The notes beneath the pieces are model-generated. The model saw nothing but the letters and a program-made list of their open reading frames with translations, was not told the origin of the DNA and did not search any database. A stretch of 47,488 nt of DNA from Alphaproteobacteria bacterium. Lineage in GTDB: Bacteria; Pseudomonadota; Alphaproteobacteria; Bin65. This document shows, in pieces, positions 9,307 to 16,971 of the stretch. The stretch's first letter is position 1. Each line of letters starts with the position of its first letter. The DNA lies in the NCBI GenBank assembly GCA_021776685.1, contig JAJFFJ010000119.1, positions 1 through 47,488 of the forward strand, read 5' to 3'. Made by a program: the position numbers and the translations under genes.

Positions 9307-9680
9307 CTGTCTCAGTCCGCTTTCTCAGCCAGCTTCTTGGCTTCTTCAATCATCGTTGCAGGTGGGTTCTCGATCGTCCTGGCGTCATTTGCCGTCAGGC
9401 AAGAAAGGCTTTTGGGGCAAGCTGGCGTCTGACTTGACGTCGCCGAATTTTGTTTAGCTGCGCCCCGCTGGCGCCGTTGGAAATCGAGAATTCCCCCTGA
9501 TTGAGCTATCTTCTGAGCGGCAGAGTAGTGCGAAGGGAGTTAACCTTTGGTTACCCCGTGGAGGATGATTGCGGGAAGTCTGCCCGACGCGGCCAGCATT
9601 CGAAGTTGGTTTTCGACGGTGAGGCACATGGGCGAGATTGGTGCGACACCCAAGCCCCGCGCGGTGCAGGCAGGCCCCTC
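9307..9680. other. Upstream region of the cpa operon
   Basis: No gene of standard form is seen. Part of it must hold the promoter for the minus-strand cpa operon, and the right part is transcribed downstream of the pilin terminator if read-through occurs. A short minus-strand frame ending at 9312 (MIEEAKKLAEKAD) has no credible start or family and is not called. One CtrA-like box is listed separately. Confidence 0.4.
9540..9554. promoter_or_regulatory. CtrA-box-like motif upstream of the cpa operon
   Basis: TTAA, seven bases, then TTAC, i.e. one mismatch from the alphaproteobacterial CtrA consensus TTAA-N7-TTAA. It also forms a small inverted repeat (TAACC/GGTTA). It lies about 235 bp upstream of cpaA. 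CtrA controls pilus genes in Caulobacter and the window carries a TrcR homologue, which makes the site plausible. A single near-match can arise by chance. Confidence 0.35.
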
Positions 9681-9717
9681 AAAAAAAAAGAAACCGCCAA
9701 CAATGTCGGCGGTCTCC
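9681..9717 (-). terminator. Rho-independent terminator of the Flp pilin gene
   Basis: On the minus strand a GAGACCGCC/GGCGGTTTC hairpin is followed directly by nine T residues. It lies about 70 nt after the pilin stop codon and separates the highly expressed pilin transcript from the cpa operon downstream. Confidence 0.85.
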
Positions 9718-9784
9718 TTTACTTGGCTTTCTGCGAGGCGGATCCTCCTGGGAGGGTGTCCGCCCGCAGAATCTTGGTTTTGGC

Positions 9785-9979
9785 TTACGGAGTTGGCGCC
9801 GGCGCCGGGGCAGAGGCCGCACCGGTCTGCATCTTCGAAGAGACGTCAGAGAACAGCGCGGACAGCGAGGAGCCCATGGACTCCAGAGCAACAATGCCAG
9901 CAACCGAAACCAAAGCGGCAATCAGGCCATACTCGATGGCCGTCGCGCCGGACTCGTCTGCAAGAAACTTCTTAAACAT
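9785..9979 (-). CDS. Flp-type pilin (major Tad pilin)
   Basis: A 64-residue Flp-family pilin precursor. The start at 9979 gives the classic layout: a short charged leader MFKKFLADESG, then the prepilin peptidase site and ATAIEYGLIAALVSVAGI, with the family's Glu-Tyr pair inside the hydrophobic N-terminal helix. Cleavage by CpaA is expected after the Gly of DESG. The C-terminus is an Ala/Pro-rich tail (SAPAPAPTP), common in alphaproteobacterial Flp pilins. It is on the same strand as cpaA but separated from it by its own terminator, so the pilin is probably transcribed alone at a higher level. Confidence 0.93.
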   Translation of the reverse strand: MFKKFLADESGATAIEYGLIAALVSVAGIVALESMGSSLSALFSDVSSKMQTGAASAPAPAPTP

Positions 9980-10331
9980 AGTGAAACCCTCCACATTGAA
10001 TTTTGCGACCGGCACCACTGCCGGGGCACGGCGCTATCTTCCACATCGGGCGCTAAGGGAATTTCAAAGGATATGGATAATAAATTATAAAAATTCGGCG
10101 CGCAGGCACGACACATAATAATAGGGGAAATATTTTTGCCGCTGATCACCCCGCAGGACATCATCGGCCAACGATCAATAGCCTCAAATACGCCACCCAA
10201 TGATTAACTGAGTGTTTTTTCGCCGTCTTAACGCGGCCCGCCCAGATTGTAGGCAATCATAATAAGGCCAGAGCCCGGGGATAGGGGCACGGCCAGCAAG
10301 AAATGCACATTACACTGGGAGTGTTAATAGC
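9980..10331. other. Divergent promoter region between pilin and TadG-like gene
   Basis: An AT-rich core around 10080-10135 (AATAAATTATAAAAATTC and AATAATAGGGGAAATATTTTT) fits promoters for both divergent genes. The pilin ribosome site AGGG lies just upstream of its ATG. No exact TTAA-N7-TTAA site is seen here. Confidence 0.4.
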
Positions 10332-11765
10332 ATGTTCGGGCTCATCCGGCGGCTGCTGCAGTCGCAATCTGGCTCCAATCTGGCCTACACCGCAGTCATT
10401 ATTGTCCCTCTGATCGGCGCAGTCGGCCTCGGCACCGACGCCGGCCGCGGCTTCATGGTCAAAGCAAAGCTTTCACAGGCCTTGGATTCAGCCGCACTGG
10501 CCGGCGCCAAAGTGGTCCACGACGACGACATGCTCAATCAGGATGTCAATCAGTTCTTCAGTTCGAATTTTCCAAACGGGTACCTGGATGCCGTGGTCAC
10601 CGGCCCCACAATCACGGTGGATGACCAGGCCGAGACCGTCACCCTGCGCGCGTCGGCCACCGTGCCGACGACCTTCATGCGCATCTTCGGCATCAACCAG
10701 ATCACCGTATCAGCCGAAACCGAGGTGACACGCAAAACCTCCTATCTTGATCTTGTCATGTCCATCGACATGTCGGGCTCGATGGGTTGGAGTGCGCCCG
10801 GGGGCGGCACACGAATTGCTGCTGCCCGTGCAGCAGCAGTCGAACTCGTGAACGTGCTGTATGGTGACCTGGAAACCAAAGATCTGCTGAAAATTGGCAT
10901 TGTGCCCTGGAACGCGAAAGTGAACGTTACGATGAACGGCGTCGCTTATTCCGCGGGTTCGAGCCAATGGAACAGCGTCGACTCGTTCAAGAACCCCCTT
11001 ACCAGCGCCAGCCAAAGCCAAGTTTATCAACCCAACAACACGGCCGTCCCGCTTCTTTCCCAGCCACCCGCCAACTGGAAAGGCTGCGTGTACGCCCGGT
11101 ACAAGAATAATGGGGTCGCGGACGACGGTGACTCCACGGCCGGTGATTTCACCCACGCCAATGGCGACTGGGTTGCGTGGGAGCCGATCGGCACAGAAGG
11201 CGAGCCGGTGTCACCGGGCCAATGCAGTGCGGCCGGGGGAAGCGGCAACGAATGCACACCCTGCCTGTCCCACGGCATCGTTCCCTTGGCACAAAGCAAG
11301 TCGTCGACCATGTCATCGATCAACGCGCTGGTCTCGCCAACCGGGTCGACCAATATCGCCCAGGGCCTGGTGTGGGCCTGGCGGGTTCTGATACCCACGG
11401 CGCCCTATACCCAGGCAGACCCCGATCCGGACGGCCCGCGCACCCAGGCCATCGTGTTGCTGACAGATGGCGAGCATGTGGCCGCTTACGGCGACGGCTA
11501 CAAACGGACATGGGGCGGCGGCTCAACGGCCCAGGCACAGATGAATGCACGGCTGCTGGAAATTGCCGGCAACATCAAAGCTCAAGGTATCCTGATCTAT
11601 ACGATCCAGTTCGCCAACGGCGGCGGTGCGCTGCAGGATCTGATGAAGCAGGTGGCCAGCGAACCTGGTGCGCCCTACTACCACTACGCTCCTGACAGCA
11701 ACGCTCTTAAGACAATTTTCACCGAAGTTGCAAATCACTTAGCAAAGCTTCGCATCTCAAAATAG
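10332..11765 (+). CDS. TadG-like pilus protein with von Willebrand A domain (copy 1)
   Basis: A 477-residue TadG/TadE-type protein. Residues 1-20 form a short basic leader ending in GSNLAYT; a hydrophobic helix follows (17-36) with the pattern LAYTAVIIVPLIGAVGLGTD, as in pseudopilin-like Tad proteins. Residues ~140-475 are a vWA domain. Its MIDAS metal site is complete: DMSGS at 146-150, the Thr region PTGSTNIAQGL, and LLTDGEH. An inserted segment has paired cysteines, including a CTPC motif. Such proteins are predicted to anchor or tip the pilus on the cell surface. It is followed at 87 nt by a close paralogue, so the pair is a tandem duplication. The metal-binding prediction is strong; the exact role is inferred. 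Confidence 0.88.
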   Translation: MFGLIRRLLQSQSGSNLAYTAVIIVPLIGAVGLGTDAGRGFMVKAKLSQALDSAALAGAKVVHDDDMLNQDVNQFFSSNFPNGYLDAVVTGPTITVDDQAETVTLRASATVPTTFMRIFGINQITVSAETEVTRKTSYLDLVMSIDMSGSMGWSAPGGGTRIAAARAAAVELVNVLYGDLETKDLLKIGIVPWNAKVNVTMNGVAYSAGSSQWNSVDSFKNPLTSASQSQVYQPNNTAVPLLSQPPANWKGCVYARYKNNGVADDGDSTAGDFTHANGDWVAWEPIGTEGEPVSPGQCSAAGGSGNECTPCLSHGIVPLAQSKSSTMSSINALVSPTGSTNIAQGLVWAWRVLIPTAPYTQADPDPDGPRTQAIVLLTDGEHVAAYGDGYKRTWGGGSTAQAQMNARLLEIAGNIKAQGILIYTIQFANGGGALQDLMKQVASEPGAPYYHYAPDSNALKTIFTEVANHLAKLRISK

Positions 11766-11852
11766 CAACAATAATAATAAGCCAGACCACGCACTAACCA
11801 TCGGAGGAGGGGCGGGCTTGGCACCCGAAATTGTTCCTGGGGGAACTTTGAG

Positions 11853-13274
11853 ATGTTTAGGCTTTTCCGACGCCTTTTCCGTAGCGAAGAGGGGTCCAAC
11901 CTCGCCTACACCGCGTTCATAGCAATTCCACTGATTGGCGCCGTCGGCGTCGGCACTGATGCCGGCCGCGGATATATGCTGCGCGCAAAGCTGAGTCAGG
12001 CACTGGATTCCGCAGCTCTCGCCGGCGCACACAAGACCCACGACAACACTGAGATGGAATCGGATGTTCGCCAGTTCTTCAACGCGAATTTTCCGGCCGG
12101 CTACATGGACGCCACCATCACTGGGCCCACGTTCAGCTATGACAGTGATGAAGATAAGATCACTGTGACGGCCAGCGCATCGATTCCAACATCCTTCATG
12201 CGCATTTTCGGCCACCAGACAATCTCGGTCAGCGCCTCCACAGAGGTGACCCGCCAGACGAACTATATGGATGTGGTCATGTCGATCGACATGTCCGGTT
12301 CGATGAGCTCATCGGCGCCGGGTGGCGGCAGTCGCATCTCTGGTGCACGAACAGCAGCGAAGCTATTGGTCGATCATTTGTTTGGCGACCTCAATACATC
12401 AGAACTCCTCAAAGTCGCTGTGGTTCCCTGGAACGGCAAGGTCAACGTGACGGTCAACGGAACGCCCTACAATCCGGGTTCGAACAATACCACCACCGTC
12501 GATTCGTTCACCAATCCGCTGACGAGTGCCACCCAGAACATCGTCTACAATACAAACCATTCACCAGTACCGCTGTTGAGCGCTCCGCCAAACAACTGGA
12601 GTGGCTGCGTTTATGCGCGGTTCAAGGACAATGGCGTGGATGACGATGCCGACCATGTGGATGGTAGTGTCGCACATGCGAACGGAGACTGGGTTGCGTG
12701 GGAACCGGTTGGCGCCGAGGGCGAACCCAAGTCCCCCGGCGTCTGCACCGCCAGCCCTTACTCGTGGGATGAATGCACGCCCTGCCTGAACAAAGGCATC
12801 TATGCGCTGGCCAGCAACAAGAACCAGGTAAAAGCGTATATCAACGGCCTGACCCAACCTACAGGCACCACCAACATTGCCCAGGGGCTGATGTGGGCGG
12901 CCCGCGTATTGAGCCCCGAGGCGCCATTCACAGAAGCCGATCCGGATCCGGACGGCCCACGCACCCAGGCAATTGTGCTCCTCACCGATGGCTCCCATGT
13001 ACGTGACTATGGCGACGCCTATAAGCGAAGATTGAACACGTCAGAGCTTGACGCACGCCTGCGTCTGATCGCCTCCAACATCAAGGCGAAAGGCATTCTG
13101 GTCTACACGATCCAGTTCGCAAACGGTGGCGGCAGCAGCCAGGAGCAGCTGATGAAGGATGTGGCCAGTGAGCCGAATTCACCCTACTACCACTTCGCGC
13201 CCACGTCCTCGGAGCTGGCCAGTGTGTTCATCGCCATCTCCAAGCACTTGTCGAAACTACGCATCTCCAAATAG
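11853..13274 (+). CDS. TadG-like pilus protein with von Willebrand A domain (copy 2)
   Basis: A 473-residue paralogue of the preceding gene, colinear over its whole length. The N-terminal helix (GSNLAYTAFIAIPLIGAVGV), the MIDAS site DMSGS at 146-150, the GTTNIAQGL and LLTDGSH motifs and the CTPC cysteine pair are all kept, so both copies look functional. Differences cluster in the C-terminal third, for instance a shorter loop after LLTDG. The ribosome site is GGGGGAACTTTGAG before the ATG. A strong terminator follows 37 nt after the stop, so the two genes form a closed plus-strand unit. Confidence 0.88.
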   Translation: MFRLFRRLFRSEEGSNLAYTAFIAIPLIGAVGVGTDAGRGYMLRAKLSQALDSAALAGAHKTHDNTEMESDVRQFFNANFPAGYMDATITGPTFSYDSDEDKITVTASASIPTSFMRIFGHQTISVSASTEVTRQTNYMDVVMSIDMSGSMSSSAPGGGSRISGARTAAKLLVDHLFGDLNTSELLKVAVVPWNGKVNVTVNGTPYNPGSNNTTTVDSFTNPLTSATQNIVYNTNHSPVPLLSAPPNNWSGCVYARFKDNGVDDDADHVDGSVAHANGDWVAWEPVGAEGEPKSPGVCTASPYSWDECTPCLNKGIYALASNKNQVKAYINGLTQPTGTTNIAQGLMWAARVLSPEAPFTEADPDPDGPRTQAIVLLTDGSHVRDYGDAYKRRLNTSELDARLRLIASNIKAKGILVYTIQFANGGGSSQEQLMKDVASEPNSPYYHFAPTSSELASVFIAISKHLSKLRISK

Positions 13275-13311
13275 GGGCAGGAGCACCAGCTCCCACCCCC
13301 CGCATTCCTCA

Positions 13312-13347
13312 AGGCGGCGCCTGTAGGCCAGGCGCCGCCTTTTTCTT
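13312..13347 (+). terminator. Rho-independent terminator after the TadG-like pair
   Basis: An AGGCGGCGCCTG/CAGGCGCCGCCT-type stem with a short loop, followed by TTTTTCTTT, 37 nt after the stop of the second TadG-like gene. Confidence 0.88.
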
Positions 13348-13815
13348 TGAGCCGCCTTTTCATTTAGTGGTCTTTTCTCTGGGCGCCCTTTTCTCCGAAA
13401 TGACAAGCCCCTTACCGCCATCGGCGATGCCCACTGTTGCGGACCTTCAATGCGGCAGTGGCCAGCTTCGACGGGAATGAAACAGGCTCCATTTCACTCG
13501 GGAAATACGGCAAGCCTCGCGCTGGCATCTAAGACGCGCCAGGGACAATCGACCCCGCCTCTGAAATTGGGAGGCCTGGACCTGGCTCGACGTCTTGCTC
13601 GACCAGGGATCCCGTTCGAACCCGGGCAGCCGAGCCTAAGATGGCGAAGGGGATGTTCATCTGATCCGACCAACCACCAGGATAGTCCTGCGTCGGTTGA
13701 ACGGCCATGCGCCCGAGGCCCAGGTTACCGATGATCCGGCGGTAGCTCACCTTGGTGAGGTTGCCGGAAGAAAGCGTCGGGCGGTCAGTGATGCGAACGA
13801 AACCCAATTGCGAAC
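13348..13815. other. Non-coding stretch with degraded coding-like sequence
   Basis: No intact gene is seen. Frames are open on both strands for 60-95 codons, but none has a credible ribosome site or a recognisable family. It continues leftward from a decayed tadE copy and may be the far end of the same degraded duplication. Confidence 0.35.
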
Positions 13816-14000
13816 GCACCGGACCAGACGGTGCATCCGGTGAATGGCAACAAAAATGAGATGAGGAACCGAGGCGCTGATCGTTGAGATCAGCGTCCCA
13901 GTCAATGGATCCAGGGGGGCCGTGCCCCCGAACCGCGGTTGGGAAAATGCGATGCGATACACATTGGTGATCCCGATGAAGCTGCCGAGGATCAGCGGGC
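13816..14000 (-). pseudogene. Decayed 3' end of a TadE-like gene plus its downstream hairpin
   Basis: The minus-strand peptide IAFSQPRFGGTAPLDP (about 13906-13960) matches the C-terminus of the intact TadE-like protein at 14299-14853 (IAYFRPRFGATVPLDP). The DNA match runs from the stop region to GCTGCCGAGGATCA near 13990, then breaks off. The matching block downstream of each stop also contains GAGGCGCTGATCGTTGA and a GCACCGGACC...GGTGCATCC hairpin (13816-13834 here, 14182-14202 in the intact copy). Only the tail of the gene remains, so this is the scar of a tandem duplication. Confidence 0.75.
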
Positions 14001-14169
14001 TGGCAGCAGGGTCGGGAGGATCAGCGGGGGCGCCGCCCCCTCACCCCAGATGCGGACGAACGGCCAGACGCAAGACCGTCTCATCTCTGGAGGCCCCCAT
14101 TCCGCCTTTCGGGATTGGTGCGCCGAGGATTCCTGGGCTGTCCGCTGGCAATCGGCGATGCCGATCATG

Positions 14170-14202
14170 CGCAAAAGTGAATGCACCGGACCGGCCGGTG
14201 CA
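14170..14202 (-). terminator. Possible terminator hairpin of the tadE pair
   Basis: An 8-bp TGCACCGG/CCGGTGCA stem about 100 nt after the tadE stop on the minus strand, followed by a weak T-rich stretch (TTCACTTTTG). The hairpin is conserved in the decayed duplicate although the surrounding bases differ, which supports a function. Confidence 0.5.
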
Positions 14203-14298
14203 TCCTGTGAACGGTATTGCTGATAAATTTAATAACCGAGGCGCTGATCGTTGAAGTCGGCGCGCCGGTCTGCTGATCGTTAAGATCAGTGTCGCGGT

Positions 14299-14853
14299 CT
14301 AGGGATCCAGGGGAACTGTGGCTCCGAACCGCGGTCGGAAATAGGCAATGTGATACACATCCGTGATTCCGAGGAAGCTGCCGAGGATCATCGGGTTGTA
14401 GCGATAGTGGACTTCGGCAACGACGACGCTTTCGCCGTCACGGAGAGTAAATCCGGCAGGCAGAGTGGCGACGTTGCCTTCGACGCCGACCACACTGTTC
14501 TTCACAAGTGTTCCACCACCGGCCCGTTGCCAGACGATCGTGTCGTCGCCATTGGTCTGGGTCACCATCGAGACAATGACGAGGCCGTTGGCGGTGAAAT
14601 CATAGGGCGTCATCACTTCCTTTGTGGAACTGAAAATATTGCCCAGTTGGCCGGTGGAAACGGTCTCCGCGCGCGCAACAAGATCACTGGCGGTTGTTGC
14701 CGCACGGTCGAGCTTTTGCCGGACGAGAACGTAGCGCCCAAATTCCATGCCGCCAGTCAGCAACGCGATGATGACCGTCATCGAGATCGCGAATTCGGCG
14801 GAAATCGAGCCGCGCTCCGATCCGCGAAACCGTCTAATCAGTGAAAGCAGCAT
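14299..14853 (-). CDS. TadE/TadF-like pseudopilin
   Basis: A 184-residue TadE-family protein. Residues 1-14 are a basic leader; GSISAEFAISMTVIIALLTGG follows, whose core (SAEFAISMTVIIALL) is the single hydrophobic helix with the conserved Glu of Tad pseudopilins. The rest is a periplasmic domain rich in beta-type sequence. Such proteins are minor pilins processed by CpaA. The ribosome site is GGAG upstream of the ATG. It is 29 nt downstream of a second TadE-like gene and forms a two-gene minus-strand unit with it. A decayed copy of its 3' end lies further downstream. Confidence 0.85.
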   Translation of the reverse strand: MLLSLIRRFRGSERGSISAEFAISMTVIIALLTGGMEFGRYVLVRQKLDRAATTASDLVARAETVSTGQLGNIFSSTKEVMTPYDFTANGLVIVSMVTQTNGDDTIVWQRAGGGTLVKNSVVGVEGNVATLPAGFTLRDGESVVVAEVHYRYNPMILGSFLGITDVYHIAYFRPRFGATVPLDP

Positions 14854-14882
14854 CTGTCTATCTCCGTGGCGAACGATCCCAT

Positions 14883-15458
14883 TTAGAAAGGCTCGTTCTG
14901 TACGACGACGACCGCCGTGAATTCGATCTTGCCGTTTCCGTCACCAACGAGGGGCGCCAGGAAGGGCGTCATCAGGGTGTAGTTGTAGGTGATCTTGTAG
15001 GCGACGATGTCGCCCGGACCGCCGGCGCCATCTTCACCGACATCCGCGTCATAGACGCCATTGCCGTTTTCATCGATGAACGGTTCACCGTCGTCATACT
15101 TACCGTTGGCGTTCTCGTCGGTGAATTTCTCGCCGTCACCAACCCGGTCAAATGCCGGATAAATTTTCGTGGTGATTTTTGTGTCTTCGCCACTGAGGAA
15201 TCCCAGCGTGTGTTCCTGGACGATCTGGGTGATGTGCTCTTCTCGGGTCTTGCCGTCAGGCACAAACCCTGTGATGCCGTATCGTGCCGCTTCGCGCAGG
15301 CCGCCTTCGGCCATCACATTGATGAAAAGCATCATCAAAAGCTCAAGGAAGACAAATCCCACGGTTGTCGCTACAGGCGCGACCAGGGCCCACTCAACCA
15401 TAGCTGCGCCACGATTACAGCGCAGGAACTGGTATGAAAATCTTGCCGCTCGACGCAT
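14883..15458 (-). CDS. TadE-like pseudopilin with calcium-loop insert
   Basis: A 191-residue TadE-family protein. The leader RCNRGAAMVEWALVAPVATT shows the family's N-terminal pattern with the Glu in the hydrophobic helix (residues 18-47). The periplasmic part carries two consecutive acidic loops, DENANGKYDDGE (114-125) and DENGNGVYDADV (129-140), shaped like DxNxNGxxD calcium-binding loops of dockerin or thrombospondin-3 type. Calcium binding is inferred from the pattern only. It is the first gene of the minus-strand tadE pair. The start follows GGGGAAACCCAC. Confidence 0.83.
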   Translation of the reverse strand: MRRAARFSYQFLRCNRGAAMVEWALVAPVATTVGFVFLELLMMLFINVMAEGGLREAARYGITGFVPDGKTREEHITQIVQEHTLGFLSGEDTKITTKIYPAFDRVGDGEKFTDENANGKYDDGEPFIDENGNGVYDADVGEDGAGGPGDIVAYKITYNYTLMTPFLAPLVGDGNGKIEFTAVVVVQNEPF

Positions 15459-15559
15459 GTGGGTTTCCCCAATAGGTTGGTTTCAACCGGCGAACTAATA
15501 GTGTCCGGCAAAACTTGAATGCGTCTGAAAATCTAGTCGCCGCGCTTTAACAATCCCCT

Positions 15560-15756
15560 AGTCCCGATGGCTAACCAATCGTGGACTCAGATGGTTAATG
15601 GCTGGTTTGGCACGGAAACCAGCCGTTCATGCTGGGTTCAGGTTGGCAGCGGCATAGTCGCTGCGTGTCACGTTGGCGGGCCCGTTTGGTATCAGCATCG
15701 CTGTTCCCTACCCGCCGATTTCTTTGAACGGCAGGCTTCGGCCTGCCGTTTTTTTT
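15560..15756 (+). ncRNA. Candidate structured small RNA ending in a terminator
   Basis: No protein gene lies on this strand between 13274 and 16270, yet there is a strong plus-strand terminator at 15727-15756. The 160 nt before it fold into a series of stems: TAACCA/TGGTTA (15572-15597), GGCTGGTTT/AAACCAGCC (15600-15624), GCAGCG/CGCTGC (15646-15664) and GGCGGG/CCCGCC (15675-15716). It lies next to rpsU. It lacks the SRP RNA core motif and is not a tRNA. A 6S-like RNA or a lineage-specific sRNA is possible. The 5' end is a guess. Confidence 0.5.
15727..15756 (+). terminator. Rho-independent terminator on the plus strand
   Basis: A perfect CGGCAGGC-TTCG-GCCTGCCG stem with a stable UUCG tetraloop followed by eight T residues. 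There is no matching T-run on the minus strand, so it does not serve rpsU. It is the 3' end of the candidate small RNA. Confidence 0.9.
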
Positions 15757-15870
15757 GCCCAGGTCTTTTCGGAGAGCGGACAAACGGTAATGGCCGGCCC
15801 AGGTACCTGGGCCGGCTTATAGTCTAAATTGACCTGACGAAACGGATCTGTGCCGGGCTGACGCCCGAAA

Positions 15871-16077
15871 TCAGAAGCCTTCGCGCTCCAGGCGCTTACG
15901 GGCCAGTTTGCGGGCGCGTCTAATCGCCTCCGCCTTTTCCCGCGCGCGTCGCTCGGACGGCTTCTCATAGTTGCGGCGCAGCTTCATCTCGCGAAAGACA
16001 CCTTCGCGCTGCATCTTCTTTTTCAGGGCCTTGAGGGCCTGGTCAACGTTGTTGTCCCGTACGATTACCTGAACGAT
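15871..16077 (-). CDS. rpsU: 30S ribosomal protein S21, apparent ATC start
   Basis: A 68-residue S21 protein of the small ribosomal subunit. Family blocks are all present: [37 protein letters not shown] and the basic [16 protein letters not shown] end. The conserved N-terminus VQVIVRDNN is preceded by ATC, and an in-frame TGA stands seven codons before that ATC with no ATG, GTG or TTG between. A GGAGA ribosome site lies 7 nt before the ATC. The first internal ATG would remove the conserved first 21 residues. I therefore call ATC as the start, unless there is a sequence error. It is divergent from a COQ9-family gene, the arrangement after which that family was first named. Confidence 0.88.
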   Translation of the reverse strand: MVQVIVRDNNVDQALKALKKKMQREGVFREMKLRRNYEKPSERRAREKAEAIRRARKLARKRLEREGF

Positions 16078-16269
16078 GGGTCTGTCTCCATGTCATATGC
16101 CAGCGTGGACTGGCCAGCGCCCCGCTGCCCACTGGCGATTGCGACGCGATTTGTCTAGGATCAAAAAGCGGCCGTTCGGTTTCCCGAACCAGCCGCATTG
16201 CCAAATTAGTATCACAATGCGCTGGAATTGTGAAGGCCTACGCAACTTCCTGCCGCACCGAGCAAGACC

Positions 16270-16950
16270 ATGAGCGATCATACCCACAGTCCCGACGCGC
16301 AGAATGACGCCCGATTGGAGCGCTTTCTGGACGCTGTCGTCGGGCACGTCCCGTTCGATGGCTGGTCCCGCCGGGCGATCGAAAAAGCCATAGAAGACCT
16401 CGGAATCGCATCGGAAGATGTAGGGACCCTGCCTGCAACCAGCCTCGGTGCCCTGAAGGAATGGAGTTTTCTTGTGGACCGCCGGATGCTGGCGCGCATA
16501 GCGGACGAGTTCGAAGCGACGGACAGAGTACGGGACAAAGTCGTATTGGGAGTCCGGGCTCGGCTTGAACTTCTCGCCCCTGACAAAGAAGCAGTACGCC
16601 GCGCGGCCGTGATCCTCGCACTGCCCCAAAATATGCTTGCCTCAATGCGATGCGTGCACCACACCGTCGACGCGATTTGGTATGCTGCCGGCGATACGGC
16701 CACAGACTACAACTACTATACCAAGCGCGGCCTGTTAGCCTCGGTTTATGTACCGACCCTGTTGTACTGGCTTTCGGACAGCTCACCGGACAAAGCCAAT
16801 ACCTGGCAGTTTTTAGGCCGTCGTATTGATAGTGTGATGAAGATACCGGGCAGCCTATCGAGCCTGCGAAACCGTTTCGGCTCGCTTTCGGGGCCAGCGG
16901 AATTTCTGCAAAAGCTCAGGCGATCACAACGCTGGACATACCGCTACTGA
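16270..16950 (+). CDS. COQ9-family protein (ubiquinone biosynthesis)
   Basis: A 226-residue COQ9 family protein (also known as 'rpsU-divergently transcribed' family). COQ9 binds lipids and helps present ubiquinone precursors to the hydroxylase COQ7. The family's core is visible: the N-terminal FLDAVVGHVPFDGWSRRAI, the middle VHHTVDAIWYAAGDTATDYNYYTKRGLLA (core DYNYYTKRG), and a C-terminal LDRRIDSVMKIPG-like segment reading LGRRIDSVMKIPG. Divergent placement from rpsU, with 192 nt between the two starts, agrees with this. Full length for the bacterial members. Confidence 0.92.
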   Translation: MSDHTHSPDAQNDARLERFLDAVVGHVPFDGWSRRAIEKAIEDLGIASEDVGTLPATSLGALKEWSFLVDRRMLARIADEFEATDRVRDKVVLGVRARLELLAPDKEAVRRAAVILALPQNMLASMRCVHHTVDAIWYAAGDTATDYNYYTKRGLLASVYVPTLLYWLSDSSPDKANTWQFLGRRIDSVMKIPGSLSSLRNRFGSLSGPAEFLQKLRRSQRWTYRY

Positions 16951-16971
16951 CTGCATTTGCTCGCGGGCCGG

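Noticed and set aside
9158-9349. Minus-strand frame covering the cpaA start region as a small gene
   Set aside because: It overlaps cpaA out of frame and lacks a ribosome site; cpaA is well supported.
13600-13640. A TTCGAAC stretch resembling the T-loop of a tRNA
   Set aside because: The arms on either side do not pair as a T-stem and no acceptor, D or anticodon stem can be drawn around it; it is a chance palindrome.
15675-15716. Possible tRNA because GGCGGG and CCCGCC could form an acceptor stem around a TGGTA motif
   Set aside because: Only 42 nt separate the ends, and no anticodon or T arm is present.
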